Made by a program: the position numbers and the translations under genes | DNA from: Fusarium oxysporum f. sp. lycopersici 4287 | Taxonomy: Eukaryota > Ascomycota > Sordariomycetes > Hypocreales > Nectriaceae | NCBI RefSeq assembly: GCF_000149955.1 | Contig: NC_030992.1 | Span: forward strand, 103,522 to 167,521 | Reading direction: 5' to 3' | Length of the DNA stretch: 64,000 nucleotides | Shown: piece after piece, positions 1-12,886 of the stretch | Layout of the letters: the number at the start of each line of letters is the position of its first letter | Numbering within the stretch: position 1 is the first letter of the stretch | Notes under the pieces: generated by a model | Databases searched by the model: none | What the model was told of the DNA's origin: nothing | The model's input: only the letters and a program-made list of their open reading frames with translations

Positions 1-41
1 TTTCGTCCCCAATGAAACGACTTGGCGTCTTACTCTAATAG

Positions 42-1556
42 GCCGCGGCATACCCTTCACGATCCACCAGTCTTTTGGAGAGACTCCATCACACTGCTGA
101 GCATGCTAACGGGAATGGCCACTTTTCCGGCTCTCAAGTCAAACTGCAAGTCTTGGTTGTCGGTGCAGGACTTGGTGGCCTAGCCACAGCTGTTGCTCTA
201 GCTCGTCAAGGTCACGAGGTAACCGTCTTGGAGCAGGCAGCTGTCTTGGGCGAGGTACGTCTTGACATTGCGAAAACCCAACAGTTGATTGACGTGTATA
301 ATCTTAGGTTGGTGCAGGTATCCAGATCCCTTCGAATTCGTGCAGATTGCTCTTGAAATGGGGTCTCGGTCCATATCTTGAACAATATGCCGTGAAGCCA
401 GATAGTATGACATTTCGAAGATGGGAGAACGGCGATCCGATCGCGTATACAAGACTCTCCCCAGACTTTGAAACCAGATACGGAGCACCCTATTTCGTCA
501 TCCATCGCGCTGACTTCCATCGTGCCCTCTGTCGCCGAGCAGAGGACCTTGGAGTAAAGATTGTGACTGACAGCAGGGTCACTTACTACGACGAGTCAAT
601 TCCTTCTGCCACAACTTTTGATGGCCGTGAATACCGTGCGGACTTGGTCATTGCTGCAGATGGCGTAAAGTCTCAAGCTCGATCAGTTGTTCTCGGTGGT
701 CCAGACCTACCACCTCAAAAGACTGGTTTTGCGGCTTATCGCGCTACAGTAAACACAGAGGAGATGGAGCGGGATGAGGATACGGCCTGGTTACTTGAGA
801 AGCCTGGGATCAATATCTGGTAGGTGGGATATCTCTTCAGTAATGCAGCTAATGTTGACCATATAAGGATTGGGGAAGACCGCCACGTCATGACATATTC
901 TATCGCTGGAGGCAACTCTTTCAACATGGTCTTGTCTCATGTCGACCATTCATCACCTAGTACGTGGAATGCCGAGAATGCAATCAGCGATATGCAAGAC
1001 TCGTTCAAAGACTGGGACCCAAAGTGAGTCATGTCCTCTCTGAAGCTACCGGCACATGCTGAACATCTTTAGGCTGTTCAAGGTGATCAAGATGATCAAG
1101 AGTACGCTCAAGTGGCCGTTGATGAGCGGCAGTCGTCTCCAAACTTGGATTTCCAGGAGCCAGAAGCTTCTTATCCTTGGAGACGCTGCCCACGCCATGG
1201 TACCATACATGTCTCAAGGTGCCGCTATGGCCGTAGAAGACGGAGCAGCTCTAGCCACAGCGATCTCCAAGATCAAGTGCAAAGACCAACTTACAACTGC
1301 TCTGCATATTTTTGAGAAGGAGAGGATGAATCGAAGTTACGGTATGCAGTCTGCGAGCTTGGTAAATGGGAAGCTATGGCACTTTCCAGATGGCCCTCTG
1401 CAACAGGCTAGGGACCTTGGAATGAGGGCTGAGGTGGAAGGGAGGCCGTTTGTTGAGAGCACGAATCAGTGGAGCGATCCGGTAACTCAGATATGGGCCT
1501 ATGGGTATGACGCCGAGGATGCTATTGACGAGCTCTGGCAGAGCGAGGGTGTATAA
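42..1556 (+). CDS. FAD-dependent aromatic monooxygenase, salicylate-hydroxylase-like (5' end not resolved)
   Basis: Likely a class A flavoprotein monooxygenase that hydroxylates an aromatic acid with NAD(P)H. The N-terminal Rossmann motif VGAGLGGLATAVALARQG lies near 156-210, and the conserved second FAD motif GDAAHAMVPY near 1181-1210 is followed by the usual QGAAMAVEDG helix. Three short introns restore one frame: about 256-307, 822-867 and 1024-1071, each GT...AG. The coding part gives about 440 residues, normal for the family. No in-frame ATG precedes the FAD motif and in-frame stops sit at 36-41, so the start codon must lie in an exon further upstream, probably outside the window; the given start is only the edge of the open frame. 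The next gene, on the same strand, is a cleavage oxygenase, and both enzymes suit aromatic catabolism. The exact substrate cannot be read from sequence. Confidence 0.85.
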
Positions 1557-1991
1557 CTGATAGATGAAATCAACACTACGGCAGTTGACGTGTAACATGG
1601 TCTTGAAGTGGCGCCCTGCTCGTGACAGACCAATTTGTCAGCGGCACTTGGTAACCTCACGAGATCCTAACAAAGTATATCCGTATAGCCGCCTGCTTTG
1701 AACCTTCACCTAGCATGTCGTATGCCATCTTGATACCCCAGCATTCTAAAACCCCACGGGGACTTGATCCGAACATGGGTTCCCCGCGATTTGACCATCC
1801 ATCCTGGTTTTTAGGCTTGTTGCTACACGATAAGACTATCCATGACGCATTGCCGATGATCAATGCCTAGTAAATGGTTAAAGGTAGAGATATTACGAAT
1901 AACTCTTATTTGTCAGAGAAAAATAAACTTGTCACGTTAATAGTGAAGCGCTTCTGCTTCCCCATTGAGGATCAGCTTGTCGCCTGCCGCC
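1557..1991. other. intergenic, no gene seen
   Basis: Spacer between the monooxygenase stop and the promoter of CCO1. No open frame here has a recognisable domain, and no RNA gene or repeat was seen. Confidence 0.5.
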
Positions 1992-2056
1992 CCACCTCGA
2001 GTCAGGGCCTAGGTGGCTCGGGTGGCACTGCGAGCGTCTAAGATACAGGTGCCACC
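1992..2056. promoter_or_regulatory. GCCACC inverted repeats upstream of CCO1
   Basis: CCACCT at 1992-1997 pairs with AGGTGG at 2011-2016, and GGTGGCAC at 2021-2028 pairs with GTGCCACC at 2049-2056. GGGTGGCA at 2020-2027 is the exact reverse complement of TGCCACCC, which recurs upstream of the hydrolase and the monooxygenase/MFS pair at 41.8 and 44.5 kb. The block is 210-275 bp before the CCO1 ATG, a plausible activator-site distance. Binding is inferred. Confidence 0.45.
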
Positions 2057-2155
2057 GTTGAAGGCAGTAGTAACTACTCACTCCACCTAACATTAGCTAA
2101 GCGGCTCGAAGTTCCAAGTCTATTGATGATTCTCATGGACAGCCAGACATTTGAG

Positions 2156-2162
2156 TATATAA
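2156..2162 (+). promoter_or_regulatory. TATA box of CCO1
   Basis: TATATAA lies 106 bp before the CCO1 start codon, downstream of the GCCACC repeats. Position and sequence fit a fungal TATA element. Confidence 0.5.
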
Positions 2163-2267
2163 GAGCTAATGGAAAACCCATGAGGGTGATATCTCCCTCG
2201 ATTTCAATGACTGTTCAAGTTCTTGGAGTAATTCGCCACGTTAAATCTTCAATCACTCATAGCCCTC

Positions 2268-4296
2268 ATGGGAACTATCTTTATGGACGAAACAATCCAT
2301 CTTGACCAGCCTGAGCTGGAGAAACTTCTCCAAACGAGTGATATCGGCTCAAAGATAGACGTTTTAGAAAGACACACAAGTCTCTCGATCCGCAAGTCGC
2401 CAGCCGCCAATTCCGTGCAATCCAAGAAACAGACTCTCCAGCTTGATAGAAAGTTCGAATTTGGGAACGCAAACCCCTTCCACACTGGCATCAACGCCCC
2501 GACTCGATTCGATGCTGAAGTCGGTTCCTGTCTTGTCCGAGGTGACGTCCCCCTGGAGTTAGACGGCACTTTCTATCGAGTCGCATGCGACCCTATCTTC
2601 GCCAACCGCAATGGCAAAGACATATGGATCAACGGAGACGGTGCGATACATGCTTGGCGGTTCTCTAATGGTGTCGTCGACTTTAAGCAGAAGTATGTGC
2701 GCACTCCGCGATTTGTCTATGAGCGTGCAGCTCGTGAGCCGCTTTTTGGAACCTACAGGAACCCTTATGCTGGTGATGAGAGGGTCTTTGACGATATACA
2801 AGGCCCCGGTAACACTCATGTGCATAGCTGGCATGGCTGGCTCTTGGTCTGCAAGGAGGATAGTCCACCAATTGCCGTGGACCCAGACACTTTGGATACC
2901 ATAGGTATGTGTATGACAAGATATCTCCGAGCTTACATCTGATATGCCGTAGGTATCTACGACTTCGAAGGGCAGCTTAACCCTGCAGAGACTTTCACTG
3001 CACATCCAAAGGTTGATGCGGTTTCTGGAGACACCATGTGTTATTCCATGGAAGCATCAGGAATGGGGTAAGTCATACTTCATATGGATGTTGAACGACG
3101 CTGAGCAATATTAGATCCAACGATCTCGCCTATTATCGATTTGATAAGCACGGGAAAAAGGTGGACGATTGTTGGGTTAAAACACCTGATGTCACTTGGA
3201 CCCATGATATGGTCGCGACAGAGAAGTAGGCTCTCTCATATGCATTCGTGGCGTTGACTAACTCGTGTACAGCTGGGTCATTTTCCACATGAGCAATTAC
3301 CAGTTCGACCTCGACTACATGAAGAAAGAAAATGGCACCCACTTTCGCATGAACCGTTTCTTGGTGAGTCTTAACGGATCTCCAAAGAAGCAGAGGCCCA
3401 TTTACTAATACCCATATAGCCTAACAGATTCGGTGTTCTTCCCCGACGGAATCCCAAGCCCGAGGATGTTCGCTGGTTCGACAGCCTCAAGAACCACACG
3501 TGGGGTCATTTCTCAAACGGATTCGAAGGTCAGGATGGCTGCATCTATCTCGATGCATTCATCGCAGATACCGACACACTCGGAGTCTTCCCCAATATGC
3601 ACCCTGAGCTGGATATCGGCAACCCAGAGAAAAGACTCAACGGAAAGCTTGCCCGGTTCAAGATCGACCCCAAGGCAGGCTCCAATGAACTGGAGCTCCC
3701 GGTAATACTCAGCGAGGTAGCGGGTGAAATGGGACGCTGCGATGATCGTTTCATCACGAGGCCCTATAATAACGCCTTCGGAGCTAGACACTCGCCCAGG
3801 GGTTTCGATGCAGTAATCCACGTGGACATCGCAGCTGGCGTTACTAATATCTGGGAGCCAGATGAGGGTATTGCAGTCGGCGAACCCTGTTTTGTCCCTC
3901 GACAGAAAGATTCCCCTGAAGGTGACGGGTACCTGCTCGTGTGCACACGAGACGCAGCGAAGCGGCAAGCTCAGCTATTGATCCTTGATGCTACGAATAT
4001 CATTGCTGGTCCTGTATGCATCGTAGAGCTTCCTTTCCAACTTTGTGAGGGTGTACATGGCAACTGGGTATGTTCTTCCACAGTCAATGTTTCTGATCCT
4101 AATACTGATGAACATGTCTAAATAGGTGGAAACGCAGAACTTGGTATCTCGCAAGCCACTCATCGATTATTCCGGTGTCACCACGGCGATTCAAGAGAAG
4201 TTCGGCACTGGGGCTCCCAAGTTCTACGACAAGTTCATTGGGAAGCCGGTGATTCTGACTCGAGCTGAGGCGGTTCCTAACCCCAGGCTCATCTAG
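2268..4296 (+). CDS. carotenoid/stilbene cleavage oxygenase family protein (CCO1)
   Basis: A non-haem Fe(II) dioxygenase of the RPE65/lignostilbene-dioxygenase family, which splits a C=C bond into two carbonyls. Six exons (2268-2904, 2953-3067, 3115-3225, 3273-3363, 3420-4067, 4126-4296) join in frame to 590 residues. The four iron-binding histidines appear in their family contexts: FTAHPKVD (about H230), TWTHDMVATEN (H281), WGHFSNGFEG (H348) and VHGNW (H531). DIWINGDGA and DFKQKYVRTPRF are typical of the family. A close paralogue (CCO2) with the same motifs lies on the other strand at 37765-39821. There is no signal peptide, so it is probably cytosolic. Family members act on stilbenes, apocarotenoids or lignin-derived olefins; the motifs resemble the lignostilbene/resveratrol branch more than retinal-forming CarX, but the substrate is inference. 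Confidence 0.9.
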
Positions 4297-6091
4297 AGTC
4301 CATCATTCCACGGTTGTCGCATGTGCAGTGTGGCTCTCATGACCGGCTGGCTTTCCCTAGTCAAGCTATTCCAAGAGAATGATGTCTAAAGAAACCTCTT
4401 TTCTGTAGCATAACATCTAATCGACTTGGCACAAGCCCGTCGAGTAGCGAAGGACCACTTCAATAGCATGCATACTTTGTTCCCTGGGTGTCGCATAAGT
4501 CAAGTGATCAAGCTCTTTTCCTCCTTATGAGAATCTCTTGACAGAGGTAGCTTAGTACATAGTAAGTGTTGGTCGAGTGGCTTATGAAAACTGGTCAACA
4601 GGTGGTATGAAGGGAGCGATGGAGTTGAAAGACTAGTATTCCATGTATCTAAAGAGGATTAAACAAGTTATAAGATATATTATATAATAGATTTCTCCTA
4701 TTTATATTCATAGTGCACTGATGTTTGGCTGCAAGATCCGTTGAATCTGTCACATGGCGTGTCTCATGACTCATTTGACGCTCTTTATGCCGCCGATGCC
4801 GATATCACAACTTCAGGTATTTGACTTTAGGCAACTGAACTTAGATAAAACCTTATACATTTTACTCCCAAACCCCGCGATTACCCCTCTCCTATCCACA
4901 TCGCGGTACGCCGTCCCCCTCGTCTTAGTCGCGCTCTCGTGGTCCAAGACCATGACCAGCCCCCTCTCGAGTTACCTGCGCGGAGGGCTACGCCAGTTAA
5001 AGGGATAGTGCGCTTTAAATCTAGAGCTTACCTTAGTTAGAAGAGTTTGATGGGGAGCCATGTAATCAATAGGTTAACATGAATTCGAACGCAACCGCTA
5101 GCCCGAATCCCAAATAACCAGCGGATGATGGCTTGACGCAGAACACCGAGATCTTTCAGTTTCAAGGCACAGGATTTGCTATATCAAAAAAAGCCACTTC
5201 TACAGCCTGTACAACACCGCATCTTGGGTTTCTATGCCGCTAAAGCCTGGTTTGGCATTTTGTTAGGGATAAGTCAGATAAACAAAGCTTGAAAAACAAT
5301 AAATTAGGATGAAGGTTCCACGAGCGACGGTTTGACTCCCTCTTGACTCGTTTCTTCACTATTTTCATGAGCTTGCCTCAATGATGATAAGTCTATTCCT
5401 GGTTTTCTCTTGCAAACTTCATTCTCTAATTGCCAATCTGAGAAAGCCTTTCAGTAACAACTGCTTTGTTCGTTGTGTATAAAGCTACAGAGTGGATGAG
5501 CATCAAGCCTCGCGACATAACCTCCAATATGACGAAATAATACATCATGGTTCCAGATTTTGGTGCGTTTAGTGTGAAAAGGCGCAGTTTTCTCTTTGAA
5601 AAGTCGTCTTTAGTATATTTTGCTGGTGTGAAAAAGGCTAACGGATAAACTCAATGGCTAGCACAGTCGTTTCGTGGAGCTCGTACTATCAGGGCCCACG
5701 TCAACACGTCATAATGAGATTATTACTTTTTGGTGATAAGCAGCCACACATCTGTCAGCATCAGTTCATGCATATGACAAGACTGTCAGTCAAACTTACA
5801 CAAGCCCCAGGATGGTGGGGACAGATGCACCTCGATTCATTAGCGAGATGGATACCGAAAACGCATTTTGATGGTGTGGTCGATGTTTGTGTGTCTGGGA
5901 TGAGCCGTAGTTGATGCCTTATACTTTATGTAGGCTATCCCCGTTTATCAAAACAGGCATCGATCACCAGTCCCTCAAACAGATCTGTCAATTGAACCTA
6001 TATTCTCTGCAAAGTCTCGGATACAGTATTTTCAGCGGTATCTACGCGGTCAAAAAACCTCGTGTTCACACAGTGTACACAGATTTGCAGT
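4297..6091. other. intergenic, 1.8 kb, no gene seen
   Basis: Small open frames here, for example near 4754-5008 and 5654-5914, have no recognisable domain or splice-supported extension. A short AT-rich patch lies at about 4650-4712. The last few hundred bases are presumably the promoter of the ABC transporter. Confidence 0.5.
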
Positions 6092-9000
6092 ATGGACACA
6101 ACTAAGAAACAGGCAGAGGAGACAGAGCACTGCGAAATCATCGATCCTGCCCAAACAGAAACCCCAAAATCCCAAGATCCCATGAACATGTCTCCCAAAA
6201 AAGATGAAGAACAATCACACGACGCAGTCCTACAGAAATTAGGCCTTTTGGACCAGACACTGAACCCGTCAAGTTCAAACTTTGACTTCCAAGCATGGTC
6301 TCAAGCACTCGTCAACCTGCGGAGCAGACTAGATCTTCCAACTCCACCACGTTCTGGGTTTGCCTTCAAGAATTTAACTGTCTATGGAAGCGGCCCGTCT
6401 GTAGAGCAGCAAGATACTCTATGGACGCTACTTACCCAGCCTTTTAAAATTCGGTCCTGGCTTCGCCCGAAAGAGACCAAGTCTATTCTCACTCGCCTTG
6501 ATGGAGTCGTCCAGAAGGGACAATTACTGCTTGTTCTAGGCCGCCCTGGTAGTGGTTGTTCAACCTTTCTAAAGACTATCACGGGTGAGATGCAAAGTCT
6601 GGAGATTGGCACAGGCTCCATTCTTCATTACTCAGGTACAACAAACACCAAAAACATCGTAATAGATTATTAACAAGACTAGGCATACCACACCAAGTAA
6701 TGTCTCACGAATTCAAAGGCGAATTAATCTACAATCAAGAAGTAGACGAACACCTCCCGTACCTAACAGTTGGCCAAACCCTCGAATTTGCCGCTGCGAT
6801 GCGAACCCCACGGGCTAGACTGCCAGGAATAACACGCAAAGATAGAATAAGCCATGTTGTCCAAGTCATGTTGACGGTTTTTGGTCTATCGCACACCAAA
6901 CATACGATTGTTGGGAACGATTACATACGAGGTGTTTCTGGCGGCGAAAGAAAAAGAGTTTCTATTGCCGAGACCGCACTTTCTGAAGCTGCTATATCGG
7001 CGTGGGATAATTCTACACGAGGGCTAGATGCAGAGTCTGCATTGCATTTTATTAGTCGTCTACGAACTCTCTCTGACTGTAAGAATCCTGTAACCTAAGA
7101 TATGACGATTGACTAATCGTGGTATAGTAACCCAATCATCCAACGCGGCAGCCATATACCAATCATCGCAATCTATCGTTAATCTATTCGACAAAATCTT
7201 AGTCCTCTACGAAGGGCGAGGAATCTTCTTCGGTAGTGCTTCTTTGGCTTCAGGCTACTTTGAACGTATGGGTTGGTATCGTCATCCAAGGCAAACAGCT
7301 GGAGACTTTCTAACCGTAGTAACCAACCCCGAACAAAGGCAAGCCAAAGCAGGACACGAGAACTCAGTGCCTAGAACCTCTGAGGAGTTTGAGCGGTATT
7401 GGCGCGACTCAAATGAGTATTTGGCCTTGATGCAAGAAATTGACGAGTATCAGAAGGATTTCTACGGAAACAAAGATGTTACGCAAAAGCAATTTAAGGA
7501 AATACGTGGGAAGTTGAAAGCAAAGGGAATGTTGAAGAAAGCTTCACAAACAATCTCATTCCCAATGCAAACTGCCCTTTGCGCAAGAAGAGCAACACAG
7601 CAACTCTGGAACGACAAAGCCTCAACCTTTACTACTCTGATTGGAGAGATCATCATTGCACTTGTTGTAGGGTCCATCTTCTACGGCACACCAGAGACAT
7701 CAGATGCATTCTTCTCTTACGGATCTGTGCTCTTCTTCTCAGTCCTTCTCAACGTTCTAATGGCCGTAACGGACACGCACAATCTTTACAAAGGACGCTC
7801 TGTTATGGCTAAACAATCGTCCTATGCTTTTTATCGACCGTCTGCCGATGCATTTGCAAATGTTCTAGTTGACATTCCTGTCAAATTCGTCGTTGCTGTC
7901 TTCTTCAATGTTATTCTCTACTTCCTATCTGGTCTTGCAAAAACAGCATCCCAATTCTTTATTTTTTTCCTTTTTGTCTTCGTCACAACTATAGCTATGT
8001 CTATGATCTTCCGCACCATTGCTGCTGCAACGGTTTCTCTTCCTCAAGCCATGGCAATATCTGGATTTCTCGTTCTTGCACTTGTTACATATACGGGATT
8101 TGTCCTTCCTGGTCCTGATATGCATCCTTGGTTCAAATGGATCTCCTATATAAATCCACTCGCTTATGCCTTTGAAGCGTTGCTTGTTAACCAAGCACAT
8201 GGGACTGATTATCCTTGTTCCAACCTTGTGCCGTCTTATCCAAATCTCGTGGGTGAGACATTTGTCTGTCCTGTTCCTGGATCTGTGGCCGGGGAGACCT
8301 TTGTTAATGGGGATTCTTGGTTTGAAACGAGCTATGACTATAGCTATTCCCATCTATGGCGCAACTTGGGCATTATTTTCGGCTTCTTGTTCTTCTTTTT
8401 GGTCACGTATCTCTTGGCTACTGAGCTAAATGTGAACTCATCTGTTGGTATCGAAGTCCCTGTCTTCCTACGCGGCCGTCTTCCAAAAGCCGACTCGAAA
8501 CTCAAAGCCAGAGTCGACATAGAGCGACCGTTAATAGCTAACGGTGCAACAATCGAGATCACCTCTGGCGAACCGACACAGACGAAAGCAAATCACTCAG
8601 TTTTCTCTTGGAGGAAATTGACCTTCGATGTCATGATTAAAGGGAATTCAAGGCGACTCCTGGATGAACCATCCGGCTGGGTCAAACCAGGCTCCCTCGT
8701 CGCCTTGATGGGCGTATCAGGGGCTGGAAAAACGACACTTCTCAATGCCCTTGCCCAGAGAATGTCCTCAGGCCAAGTCCAGGGCGAGTTCTACGTTGGT
8801 GGAGATCCATTACCGGCTTCATTCAAGAGTGAAGTTGGCTATGTCCAGCAGCAAGACGTCCATCTTGAGACATCAACTGTACGTGAAGCCCTACAGTTTT
8901 CAGCAATGTTAAGACAGCCTCGCGATATACCGAAAAGCCAGAAACTTCAGTCCGTGGAAGAGACGATTCATCTTGTTGGCATGGATGAATATGCTGATGC

Positions 9001-10606
9001 TATTGTTGGATTGCCTGGCAAGGGGCTTAATGCAGAGCAACGCAAGCGTCTGAGTATTGGTGTCGAGTTAGCTGGAAAGCCATCCCTGCTGCTGTTTCTA
9101 GATGAGCCAACTTCAGGCCTAGACAGCCAATCGTCAGAGGCAATCTTGAGCCTGCTCCAGAAGCTGGCTATGGGAGGGTTGGGGATCTTGTGTACTATCC
9201 ATCAGCCAAGTGCCATGCTGTTCCAAAGGTTTGATCGACTGTTGCTTATGGCGCGAGGTGGCAAGGTTGCCTACTTTGGAGATGTTGGTGAGAATTCAGA
9301 GACAGTCCTTGGATATTTTGGTGAACGTGCACCAAGGAGGTGTAATGACGATGAGAATCCTGCAGAGTATATCCTGGATATGATTGGAAATTCGAAAGGA
9401 GATGAGTTCGACTGGCCTCATCTCTGGAATACCTCCCGAGAGGCCAACGAAGTCACAGCTGAGCTGGATCACATTTCACAATCTTCATCTCCCAAACCAT
9501 CACATAAACACGATGCTCAAACCCAACAACGCGGCGCCTACCCTGTTCCTCTGACCTCACAGGTACCAATCGTTTACAGACGCATAATGCAGCAATACTG
9601 GCGGTCAACAACCTACATCGTCAGTAAATTCATATTAGGTATCGCAGGTACTTTATTCATAGGCTTCTCATTCTTCCAACCTGGTCATTCCATTCTTGGA
9701 ACCCAAAACGCCATTTTCTCAATTCTCATGGTTTGTGCCATGTTTAGCAGCTTAGTCCAACAGGTACAGTTCTCCGACCATGAAAACTATATACAGCTAA
9801 TAGGGCCATCATAGATTATGCCAAAGTTTGTCATGCAGCGTACTATCTATGAAGTGCGTGAGCGTCATTCGAATATGTACTCGTGGACTGTTCTCATCTT
9901 GACCAACATCCTCGCGGAAATACCGTATCATATTATCCTTGGTGTAATCACCTTTGCGATTTTCAATTACACAGTTTTCGGAATACGCTCATCCGAAGAC
10001 CAAGGGCTGATTCTGTTATTTTTTGTATACTTTTATGTCCTTGTCGGTACATTTGCAGCTATGGTCATTGCACCGTTGCCTGATGCGACGACAGCTGGTC
10101 GCGTGACAACAGTCCTATTTTCTATGATGCTTCTGTTCGCTGGTGTTTTCCAAACCCCGACTGCTCTACCTGGTTTCTGGATATTCATGTATCGGGTTTC
10201 TCCTATGACCTATCTTGTTGGCGGAGTTTCTGTTACGGGACTTGCAGGTGATACCATCATTTGCTCCGACTCTGAGCTTGCTATCTTTCAGCCTCCAACT
10301 GGTGAGACCTGTGGATCATACATGCAGCAATATATTGAGCAGGGTGCACTAGGAACGCTGCTCAATCCTCAGGCTACGACTGATTGTTCCTATTGTCCTC
10401 TTCGATATACCGATCAGATCTTGGCTCGTTCTGGTATGTATTATCACGACAGATGGAGGGATTGGGCGCTTGGTTTTGCTTATGTCATTTTCAATATCGC
10501 TGCTACATTTTTGCTTTATGCACTGTTCAGATTATCCCTTTGGGGTGCGGGGATTAAGAGAGTCCAAGAAGTGTTTCGGAGGAATGGACACCATACAGGC
10601 GTTTAA
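6092..10606 (+). CDS. PDR-type (ABCG) full-size ABC transporter
   Basis: A pleiotropic-drug-resistance efflux pump with the (NBD-TMD)x2 layout, expected in the plasma membrane. Start ATG at 6092; introns at 6636-6682, 7079-7127 and 9764-9814 keep one frame and give about 1,454 residues, the usual PDR size. NBD1 has the degenerate PDR Walker A GRPGSGCSTFLKT (Cys replacing Lys), signature VSGGERKRVS and AWDNSTRGLD. NBD2 has a canonical Walker A GVSGAGKTTLLNAL, the altered signature LNAEQRKRLSIGVEL and Walker B LLLFLDEPTSGLDS. This asymmetry is normal for fungal PDR pumps. The PDR motif GTLFIGFSFF starts the second membrane domain. The gene is on the same strand as CCO1, 1.8 kb downstream, so it could export toxic substrates or products of that region; this link is positional only. 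Confidence 0.95.
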
Positions 10607-11046
10607 ATGGCCAATCTGGCATCGGGTCTTTACAGCTCAAGATTGTAACTATGATATTAATCTTCGTGGGGCATTGTTCATAGCTTCACAGTATATCCGT
10701 GTCTGTTACCTTCCTCAACACTCTGTACCTCTGGAGTCAAACTCACCCCCGTGCCCTCTGTTCTCTCCCATTAACGTTGACTGAAGCTTATCCATCAGCT
10801 TTCCCAGAATCCATTCACTTTCTCCCTTGCTACTTATCAAAGGACTCACATTCCCAATCCACGACCATTTTTCTGAGACGTTATGGCCATCTCTCTGCTG
10901 GTTAATTCTACAATGTGTTCTTGGGTTATGCTCATCTTCTCCAATAAGCACCATCTACGGAATCTAGCAATAGGGAAGATACTCAGCGTCATGCAAGAAG
11001 CCTTTTACCTCGTCTTTGACGTACATGGTCCTCTTCTTGGTGATAG
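10607..11046. other. convergent intergenic spacer
   Basis: Shared 3' region of the ABC transporter and the potassium channel on the opposite strand. No gene seen. Confidence 0.5.
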
Positions 11047-12886
11047 CTACTTTGGGAAAGGAGCTTTTCTCACGAGCGGTATTGCTAACATGTGTAATTG
11101 GCAAGGTAACCTTGCGCAAAGCGCATGAGGTTGAATGCTCCGTGAATTTGATATCGCGAAAGGAGGTTGATCGGTAGGCAATTTTTGATTAATGGCTTTC
11201 GAGGACGCCGCTGTACCATCAAATCCAGTGTTGTGGTCTCTGAATATCTTGCCAAATGTAATCTTGCTCACAAGACTCTTCACATTCCTAACAAATCCCC
11301 GATCATTCGGCAAAATTGTAACACTTCCAATGAGAATAGTTACATCTCGCACAATCCTAACCACCGTATCACTCGCATTCGATATAAGGATGGTCATGGT
11401 CGGCAGAGCAAGGAGAGACCAAAACACATAGAACGATCTTCCGAGATTAGATACTGGAGTTAAATCCCCGTATCCAATAGTCGTCCAGGCCACGAAGCAG
11501 AAGTACACCGCATCAAAGTATGTCCAGCCTTGGTAGGCCTGTTCAGCTTTTTGGAAGATTAAAGCGCCTAATAACCATAAAAGGAGCCATAAGAACGTCG
11601 AAATGGCCATGGCTACCCATCTTCTGCGTGTGGAAGACTTGGCCTGAATTCTTCGCATTAACTGAAATTCAGCTCTGCGGCGTTCAAACTCGCGTTGTTG
11701 TAATTCGGCCGAGCTTGCTTGTGGCGTCTGCAAGTCTTGATAGATAGGGTCCAGCGTGTTAATGTTGCAGGTGAGGAGCATCTTCCTGATAAGCTTGTCT
11801 CGCTTCCTATTGTCTATCCTCGCCCCAATGCATCTCTTCCCATTCTCAAGGATTAAGCTCCTAACTGAGCTGATTACCAAGCCCAGAGAAATAATGCCAG
11901 CTAGGGCAAACGGTATTAAGAGTCCTCTCCCCAGGTCAGTCGTGGGGTAATAGTCCCCAAAGCCAACGGTAAAAAGCGTAACCACTGTCCAATATACAGC
12001 ATCAAGGTAGTTCCAGGACTCAATCTCAGAGAAGATATAGGCACCAAGAAGGAGGTATATCAGGAGTAAGATGCTCTGAAGCATGAGGGTGCGTTGACTC
12101 ATGGTTAGTAGCAGGTCCTTGTGATAGCGATGCGTACAAGCGCCCCAAAAAGTGATAGTAAGGAGTGACGCATCGGCAAAATAGAGTATGGCTGCAAACA
12201 TTCCATAGTAGAAGGATTGAGACCAAATGATATCTTCATTAGATACTCCTTTGTCTTTGAAAGGGCGAGCGACAGTAGCGCTTAGAGCGATACGACAGAT
12301 TGAAGAGGTATACCTGTTTGCCTAAAATCAGCGATAAACCAGTTATCACAATCTTCCTCATACCATCCAAATATCGTGATAGGCAGAGCTAGACCCGAAA
12401 CGGAACCCGTCCTCGCCATGTTGAGAAGAAGGAAGAGATTCGAAATGATACCGACTATGAGCTGGATACCCTCGATGATCAACAACCTAGATTAGAGCAT
12501 TAGCAAAGATTAATGATCTGATTTCATCAAAATATTACCATGAAGGATCTGGAACGTCCACGGCGTCCTTTATATCTCCCCCAGAAATAAGGCTCTGTCG
12601 CCACGGCTCAGCTAATGAACATATACTAAACGCGGAGGCAACTGGACCCAAAGTGCCAGCGATCATAGGGAATGCTGTTGAGAGGAACCACCAACGGCTG
12701 GAACAAATAAGAGAGGCCTGCGTTAGTGGCAGTCTATTTATTTATCACCAGCTATTTATTTACGCAGGAGACCTACCTGGGCTCATGTGAAGCGTCGTCA
12801 TTGTGTAGCTTTTCTGTATGCGTAGTAGCACTACCTGTGCCGGAGTGCAAATGTTGATTAAAATGTTCCTCATCGAAGGGGGCCAT
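11047..12886 (-). CDS. TOK1-like two-pore-domain outward-rectifier potassium channel
   Basis: Fungal TOK channels carry eight membrane segments and two pore loops per subunit and release K+ across the plasma membrane. Both selectivity filters are intact: TVGFGDYYPTTD and TIGYGDLTPVSN, each following the usual DAVY. The start codon is at 12884-12886 in a MAPFDEEHFN context. Reading on the minus strand, four exons are needed: an N-terminal hydrophilic exon, an exon starting near RWWFLSTAFPMIAG, an exon with VGIISNLFLLLNMARTG, and a long last exon from WYTSSICRIALS to the stop at 11047. Splicing at FGW/YTSSIC (donor GTATGAGG, acceptor AACAG) restores the TOK consensus ending WSQSFYYGMFAAILYFAD. 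The C-terminal tail is short. It converges with the ABC transporter. Probably a conserved housekeeping gene. Confidence 0.9.

Noticed and set aside
4754..5008. Open frame of 84 codons downstream of CCO1
   Set aside because: Short, no domain and no family resemblance.
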